Shown: positions 59,945-64,000 of the stretch, one piece after another
How positions within the stretch are numbered: position 1 is the first letter of the stretch
Layout of the letters: each line of letters starts with the position of its first letter
DNA from: CALAGB01 sp963728335
GTDB lineage: Bacteria > Chloroflexota > Chloroflexia > Thermomicrobiales > Thermomicrobiaceae
Assembly (NCBI GenBank): GCA_963728335.1
Contig: CAVSJP010000002.1
Span: 1,240,001 to 1,304,000, forward strand
Length of the DNA stretch: 64,000 nt
Reading direction: 5' to 3'
The notes under the pieces: generated by a model
Database searches by the model: none
Told to the model about the DNA's origin: nothing
Seen by the model: only the letters and a program-made list of their open reading frames with translations
Program-made: the position numbers and the translations under genes

Positions 59945-60171
59945 ACGGTTTCTCCATCAACCGGTGTATGGGGAGGTTCTTCCGGCCCCGCCGGTATGTC
60001 GTACGGTCCTCTTTTTCCTCTCGGTGTCGAGATCGTGCACCCGCAGATAGTACCAGATGCGGAAATACGTGGGGATAGCGCGGAGCGATTCGGCTGAGAT
60101 GGTGAGATGAAGTTCGAGGCAACACGGTGGTGTCGGCGTCATCGCGGGGCGGACGGGTGACGGCTGGACCG

Positions 60172-60636
60172 TCAAGATTGCTTCACGTTGACAAAGAAGG
60201 TGGCGGTGCGCACGACGTCTCCGTTGTGTACTTCAACCGCGACCTGCCATTGGCCGGCCGCGTCGAAGTCAACCTGTCCGGTGAATGAGTCGGCGGGATC
60301 TGATCCAGCTGATTTGGTCAATGTCAACATCTGTGGTGGCGCGCCGTTCGGTGAGGTCAGGTGCAGCACGATACTATCGAGCGGCGTCGCCGTGCCAATG
60401 GTGCTTGTTACCTGCGCGGTGAGTATGTTGGTTCCGGTCGTGGCCGGGTGCGGGTCGAGCCAGACGTTGACCAGGAACTGCCCGGTACCAGCCATGTCCG
60501 GCATCGAGATTTGTCCCTGCAATTGCGGTTTGTTCGATGCCGCCAGTCCCCACCAGACAACGCCGGCGATGAAGATCAGCACAACCCCCAGCACGATTCC
60601 CGTGCCCCAGACCCGGCGGCTTAATCGGCGGCTCAC
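60172..60636 (-). CDS. FixH/YtkA-like membrane-anchored protein
   Basis: A 154-residue protein. GTG 60636 follows AGGGGATCGA. One anchor helix ('GIVLGVVLIFIAGVVWWGLA', 13-32) is followed by an exported Ig-like beta domain: 'GQFLVNVWLDPHPATTGTN', 'SIVLHLTSPNGAPPQML', 'FTGQVDFDAAGQWQVAVEV'. This is the YtkA/FixH-like fold seen in proteins linked to copper or cytochrome oxidase assembly. No conserved metal Met/His cluster is evident beyond one M-P-D-M near residue 45. It is 227 bases upstream of the exporter operon in the same direction. Confidence 0.65.
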   Translation of the reverse strand: MSRRLSRRVWGTGIVLGVVLIFIAGVVWWGLAASNKPQLQGQISMPDMAGTGQFLVNVWLDPHPATTGTNILTAQVTSTIGTATPLDSIVLHLTSPNGAPPQMLTLTKSAGSDPADSFTGQVDFDAAGQWQVAVEVHNGDVVRTATFFVNVKQS

Positions 60637-60830
60637 TCGATCCCCTTTTTCGCTCCATCACACCGTTGACCCCGGACGCTGATTTTGGACGTCCATGCGT
60701 CAACTAGGCTACTCCTCGAGCGCGGTTTCACCAAGTGGACGGACACGCACGTTGATTCCTGATGCCCTGACACCTGATACTGGGGATGCGCGAGACTGAG
60801 GATGAAGTGGAGTGATGAAGGGAGTCCGGA

Positions 60831-61820
60831 ATGTCAACGGTGCGAGCCGCGGTCGTCCAGGCAGCGCCAATTGCATTCAATGTTGAGGCGACGCTCGATA
60901 AAGCGGAGCGGCTGGTGATCGGCGCCTCGGCCTCGGGTGCCCAGCTCATCGTCTTTCCCGAGGCGTTCGTCTAGCTGCTACCCGCGTGGCCTGACGTTTG
61001 GTTCGGCCGTCGGGTCCCGGTCTGCTGAGGGCCGCGACGATTTCTTGCGCTACTACGAATCGGCCATTGACGTGCCAGGTCCGGCGGTCGACCGTCTCTC
61101 GTCCATTGCCCGGAGCAACGGCGTTTACCTGGTGATGGGCGTCATCGAGCGGGACCGCGGCACGCTCTACTGCACCGTCCTCTTCTTCGGCGACGACGGT
61201 CACTTCTCGGGAAGCACCGCAAGCTGATGCCGACGGCAGCCGAGCGGCTCATCTGGGGCTATGGCGACGGCTCGACGTTGCCGGTCTTCGACACCGCCAT
61301 CGGCAAACTCGGCGCGGTGATCTGCTGGGAAAACTACATGCCGCTGCTGCGGATGACGATGTATGCCAAGGGCATTCAGATCTACTGCGCGCCGACCGCG
61401 GACGGCCGTGATAGCTGGACGGCCACCATGCGTCACATCGCCACCGAAGGGCGCTGCTTTGTGCTTGGCTGCAATCAGTTCACCCGGCGACGCGATTACC
61501 CGGACGACTACGACTCCGTACTCGGAAACGATTCGGACCAGGTCCTGTCGCGCGGAGGTTCAGTCATTGTTTCGCCTCTTGGCGACGTGCTGGCGGGCCC
61601 GAACTTCGACGAGGAGACGATCCTGACGGCGGATCTCGACTTGGACGAGATCGCACGAGGCAAGTTCGATCTCGACGTGGTTGGACACTACGCCCGGCCG
61701 GACGTCTTCCAGCTTCGGGTCAACGAGATGCCGGCCCCAGCCGTCGTACGGTCGGACGGCTCGACGCCAACCGCGACCGACGTGAAGCAAGAGCAGGGAG
61801 TGGTCATTGACATCTCGTGA
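60831..61820 (+). pseudogene. Nitrilase-superfamily hydrolase, two frameshifts
   Basis: ATG 60831 begins 'STVRAAVVQAAPIAFNVEATLDKAERL'. After 'VFPEAFV' a TAG follows at once; removing one T near 60971 gives 'VSCYPRGLTFG'. Near 61208 one base is missing: 'HFSGSTAS' should read 'HFLGKHRKLMPT'. The final frame runs to 61820. All three nitrilase residues are visible across the frames: Glu in 'FPEAF', Lys in 'KHRKLMPT' and Cys in 'GAVICWENYMPLL'. About 328 residues when joined, with 'HIATEGRCFVLGCNQF' typical of true nitrilases (branch 1). Two compensating indels leave the rest intact, consistent with sequence error, or the gene may be dead. Confidence 0.85.
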
Positions 61821-62613
61821 GCGCGGCAAGCAACAGGTCTTGGTCACCGGAGCGGCGGGAACGATCGGATCGGCGGTGCGCAAGCACCTGAGCGATCGCT
61901 ACGACCTGCACTACCTGACGCATCAACCGACCGATTTTCCCAGCACCGTGGCGGATATCACGGATCTCGCTGCGATCCAGCCCGCCTTCGAAGGGATGGA
62001 CGCGGTCGTTCACCTGGCGGCCTCGGCGGCGGTCGAGACGCCCTGGGAGGACATCCTGCCGAACAACCTGATCGGCACCTACAACGTCTATGAGGCGGCT
62101 CACCGCGCGGGTGTCGAGCGTGTGGTATTCGCTTCGTCAAACCACACCATCGGCATGTACGAGTTCGACAACCAGCCGGACCTCTACAAATTGGACGATT
62201 CCCGTGCCTGGGATCATACCGTCGAGGTGCGGCCCGATTCGCTTTACGGTGTCTCGAAGGTCTACGGCGAGGCGCTCGGACGCTACTACGTCGATCGCTT
62301 TGGGCTCAAGGTCTTCTGCCTGCGCATTGGCACCGTCACGAATGAGGACGACCCGCGCGCCGAGTCGGTGACGGCGAAATCACCTGCACTGCTGAACCTC
62401 CCGATTGAGGAGCGACTGAAGCGCATGCGCTCCACGTGGCTCAGCCAGCGGGACTGCGCACAACTCATTCAGCGCTGCCTTGATGCTCAAGACGTCAATT
62501 GGGCGGTCGTCTATGGGATTTCGAATAATCCGCGGCAGTTCTGGGATCTGAAGCACGCGCGTGAACTGCTCGGCTACGAGCCACAGGATAGCGCGCCGGC
62601 CGTCGAGGATTGA
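61807..62613 (+). CDS. NAD-dependent epimerase/dehydratase family (extended SDR, uronate-dehydrogenase-like)
   Basis: A 268-residue SDR. TTG 61807 lies 6 nt after GGGAG and overlaps the nitrilase end. 'VLVTGAAGTIGSAVRKHL' is the NAD loop. 'FASSNHTIGMYEF' and 'RPDSLYGVSKVYGEALGRYYVDRFGLKVFCLRIGT' hold the catalytic Ser, Tyr and Lys (Y-x3-K). The short length, 'SSNHTIGMY' and 'LSQRDCAQLIQRCLDA' are like uronate dehydrogenases and related proteins of extended-SDR type. Translational coupling to the nitrilase suggests a shared, still unknown, pathway. Confidence 0.85.
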   Translation: MTSRERGKQQVLVTGAAGTIGSAVRKHLSDRYDLHYLTHQPTDFPSTVADITDLAAIQPAFEGMDAVVHLAASAAVETPWEDILPNNLIGTYNVYEAAHRAGVERVVFASSNHTIGMYEFDNQPDLYKLDDSRAWDHTVEVRPDSLYGVSKVYGEALGRYYVDRFGLKVFCLRIGTVTNEDDPRAESVTAKSPALLNLPIEERLKRMRSTWLSQRDCAQLIQRCLDAQDVNWAVVYGISNNPRQFWDLKHARELLGYEPQDSAPAVED

Positions 62614-62655
62614 CATCGATCCGGGCCGGAAACCGGAGTCGGGAAGGGGGATATC

Positions 62656-63108
62656 GTGTCGAAGATTCATGTGGTCCAGGATGGTCTGGTTAACGCGCCG
62701 CCCGTCGACGTCTACCGGTTTATCGCCGATTACAAACATCATCACCCGAATTTCCTGCCGGCGGCGTTCAGCGACGTGAAGGTCGAGCGCGGCGGCATCG
62801 GAGCGGGCACCGAACTAAGCTTCAAGGTCAAGGTCGGTGGACAGAGCCGAAGCATGCGGGTCCGCATCGATGAACCGGAGCCAGGCCGTGTGTTGACTGA
62901 ATCGGACCTCGACTCCGACACCGTTACCAGCTTCACCGTCGAGCCCGCTGGAAGCGTCAGCCGGGTGACGATTGAGACAATCTCCTATTCGAAAGGCATT
63001 CGCGGACTGGCAGAACGGGCGATCGTCCCTCGTGTGCTGCGGCAGATGTTTGCCGATGAGCTTGCACGGCTCGACCAGTATGCCCGGTCGCGCCTGGCGG
63101 TCGCGTAG
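62656..63108 (+). CDS. SRPBCC (polyketide cyclase/START-like) family protein
   Basis: A 150-residue helix-grip protein. GTG 62656 follows AGGGGGAT. 'VNAPPVDVYRFIADYKHHHPNFLPAAFSDVKVERGGIGAGTELSFKVKVGG' is the usual strand-helix-helix-strand start, and 'TVEPAGSVSRVTIETI' and 'LRQMFADELARLDQYA' give the later strands and long C-terminal helix. It binds a hydrophobic ligand in its pocket; the ligand is unknown. It lies 42 bases after the SDR gene and probably shares its transcript. Confidence 0.85.
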   Translation: MSKIHVVQDGLVNAPPVDVYRFIADYKHHHPNFLPAAFSDVKVERGGIGAGTELSFKVKVGGQSRSMRVRIDEPEPGRVLTESDLDSDTVTSFTVEPAGSVSRVTIETISYSKGIRGLAERAIVPRVLRQMFADELARLDQYARSRLAVA

Positions 63109-63305
63109 GGGAGCAATCAGCGGCGGACGCTTTCCCATCCACGATCGACATCTGGTGATGACGAAGGTCCGCCACGAGTGGAGTGAGCGGCCATCCGGCT
63201 GCGGGCTCGCAGGGACCACAAGGGTTTGACACCAGTCGGGGGCTCGATCCTTACGCTGTCATCCTGAGTAGAGGAACACAGAGAATGTGACACCGTTCGT
63301 CCCCA

Positions 63306-63486
63306 TGTCATCCTGAGCGCCGCGCGAAGGATTCCTCCTGTTCGGACCAGCCGGAGACGCGTCGAGCACGAAGAGATGCTTCGCTCCTCCCTCACTGACG
63401 GTCCATCTCCCAGCCCCTTCCCACGGACGGGGAGCATCCCTCGACTCGAGGGAGAGAACCATCGCTGCGCTTCGCTCAGAATGACC
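63306..63486. repeat. Dispersed intergenic repeat with inverted ends
   Basis: GTCATCCTGAG (63307-63317) and CTCAGAATGAC (63475-63485) are inverted copies with one mismatch. An extra direct copy TGTCATCCTGAG is at 63257-63268. Inside are 'GCGAAGGATT' and 'GATGCTTCGCTCC' segments and a CCCTCGA-C-TCGAGGG palindrome (63438-63452). No protein is encoded in 63109-63553. The pattern 'gtcatcctgagcg...cgaaggat...agatgcttcgct...' is known as a common dispersed element in several GC-rich phyla; it may be a small non-autonomous element. Confidence 0.6.
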
Positions 63487-63553
63487 GCGTCACGATCGTG
63501 CTCCCCAGGTGCCAAAATCCATGATGTCATCGGCGTTCGTGGCCAGCTCTGCC

Positions 63554-63949
63554 CTACTCCAACGCTGTGACCGTGATCTCGACCTGCGCGCCGGCTGGGA
63601 GCGACACGACGCCAACGGTGGTGCGTCCTGGAGGCGTAACGGTGAAGTACTCGGCATAGACCTTGTTCATCTCGGCGAAGTCGCCGATGTTGGTCATGTA
63701 GACGGCCGTCGACACCGCTTTCGACAGCGACGATCCAGCAGACTCCAGGATGTTCTTGACGTTCTCGAGCGTCTGCCGCGTCTCGGCCGCGATGCCCCCT
63801 TCGACCATCTTGTTCGTCTTGGGATCGATCCCCTTCTCGCCTGCGACGAAAATGAACCCGTTAGCACGGATCGCCTGTGAATACGGGCCAATCGGCGCGG
63901 CGGCTTTATCAGTCTGAATGACCTCAACCTGGTTTTGCGTGGTTGCCAT
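63554..63949 (-). CDS. ridA: RidA family enamine/imine deaminase
   Basis: A 131-residue Rid protein that hydrolyses reactive 2-aminoacrylate and similar enamines made by PLP enzymes. ATG 63949 follows GGAAGACC. 'KAAAPIGPYSQAIRANGFIFVAG' is the family start. Arg109 in 'TPPGRTTVGV' and Glu124 in 'GAQVEITVTAL' match the carboxylate-binding Arg and the conserved Glu of RidA. 'TRQTLENVKNILESAGSSLSKAVSTAVYM' is the helix that packs the trimer. Its full length and residues point to an active member. Confidence 0.93.
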   Translation of the reverse strand: MATTQNQVEVIQTDKAAAPIGPYSQAIRANGFIFVAGEKGIDPKTNKMVEGGIAAETRQTLENVKNILESAGSSLSKAVSTAVYMTNIGDFAEMNKVYAEYFTVTPPGRTTVGVVSLPAGAQVEITVTALE

Positions 63950-64000
63950 GGTCTTCCTCTCCGAAATCGTTTCGCTGACTTGCTGTCAGTCATGCAGCTT

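Noticed and set aside
1..64000. CRISPR array, prophage or complete insertion sequence
   Set aside because: No regularly spaced repeats, no transposase with a catalytic triad and no phage structural genes were found.

Overview
The window is 64 kb of GC-rich bacterial chromosome with many GTG and several TTG starts placed by GGAGG-type ribosome binding sites. I see no rRNA, tRNA, CRISPR array, intact transposase or prophage. The gene mix points to a Chloroflexota bacterium, probably near Thermomicrobia. It includes coenzyme F420 genes (cofC, cofD), secreted proteins with 'FPETxH...YW...GGLxxFGYP' repeats, a TIGR02587/TIGR02588 pair, split transketolase, large FtsX-type exporters, CoxL/XDH-type and DMSO-reductase-type molybdoenzymes, and MprF. 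This placement is an inference; an actinobacterial relative cannot be excluded from this window alone.

Layout. 0-7 kb (mostly minus): an Ig-repeat surface protein running off the left edge, a DUF1028 protein, an RmlB-like sugar dehydratase, and a MacB-like exporter whose permease is broken in many places. 7.8-14.9 kb: a membrane protein with an RNA-polymerase alpha-CTD-like tail, an M28-like peptidase lacking the usual Glu-Glu pair, a molybdenum hydroxylase large subunit, a C45 peptidase and a flippase-like membrane protein. 15.4-22.8 kb: a two-gene ABC-2 exporter, a secreted repeat protein, a transketolase-transketolase-rpiA operon, and a LysM/C39-like secreted protein. 22.8-25.4 kb is accessory: a recombinase-like relic, a DUF5615/MerR-DUF433 toxin-antitoxin-like pair and a decayed HTH/zinc-knuckle cassette. 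25.7-29.9 kb: an anti-sigma factor, a CorC/HlyC protein, TIGR02588/TIGR02587 and a CopD-like protein. 30-36.3 kb: a minus-strand cluster, wecG - zinc/TM protein - rfaE1 - cofD - cofC - rfaE2 - murJ, that mixes F420 synthesis with heptose activation and envelope assembly. 36.5-48.4 kb: a Vps10/BNR protein, a GAF histidine kinase, MprF, a rhomboid-like protein and a molybdopterin oxidoreductase. 48.5-51.7 kb is a thiol/iron redox island: a ferritin-like protein, TlpA, CcdA and a probable selenoprotein. 51.7-59.9 kb is a four-gene ABC exporter operon with two giant FtsX permeases and two unusual ATPases. 60-64 kb: a FixH/YtkA-like protein, a nitrilase, an SDR, an SRPBCC protein, a repeat element and RidA.

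The most notable find is the redoxin gene at 50905-51675. It is one open frame except for an in-frame TGA at 51451-51453 that falls exactly on the first position of a T-x-P-Y-C redox motif. A six-base-pair hairpin starts 10 nt after the TGA, with its loop 17-21 nt after it, as expected for a bacterial SECIS element. The protein resembles iodothyronine-deiodinase/redoxin proteins, so TGA is best read as selenocysteine.

Several otherwise conserved genes carry single-base frameshifts: the exporter permease at 3.3-6.3 kb, the molybdenum hydroxylase, the C45 peptidase, the Vps10/BNR protein and the nitrilase. Amino-acid similarity continues in the new frame without loss, so uncorrected sequence indels are at least as likely as real pseudogenes. 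These entries are labelled pseudogene only because the frame is broken in this sequence.
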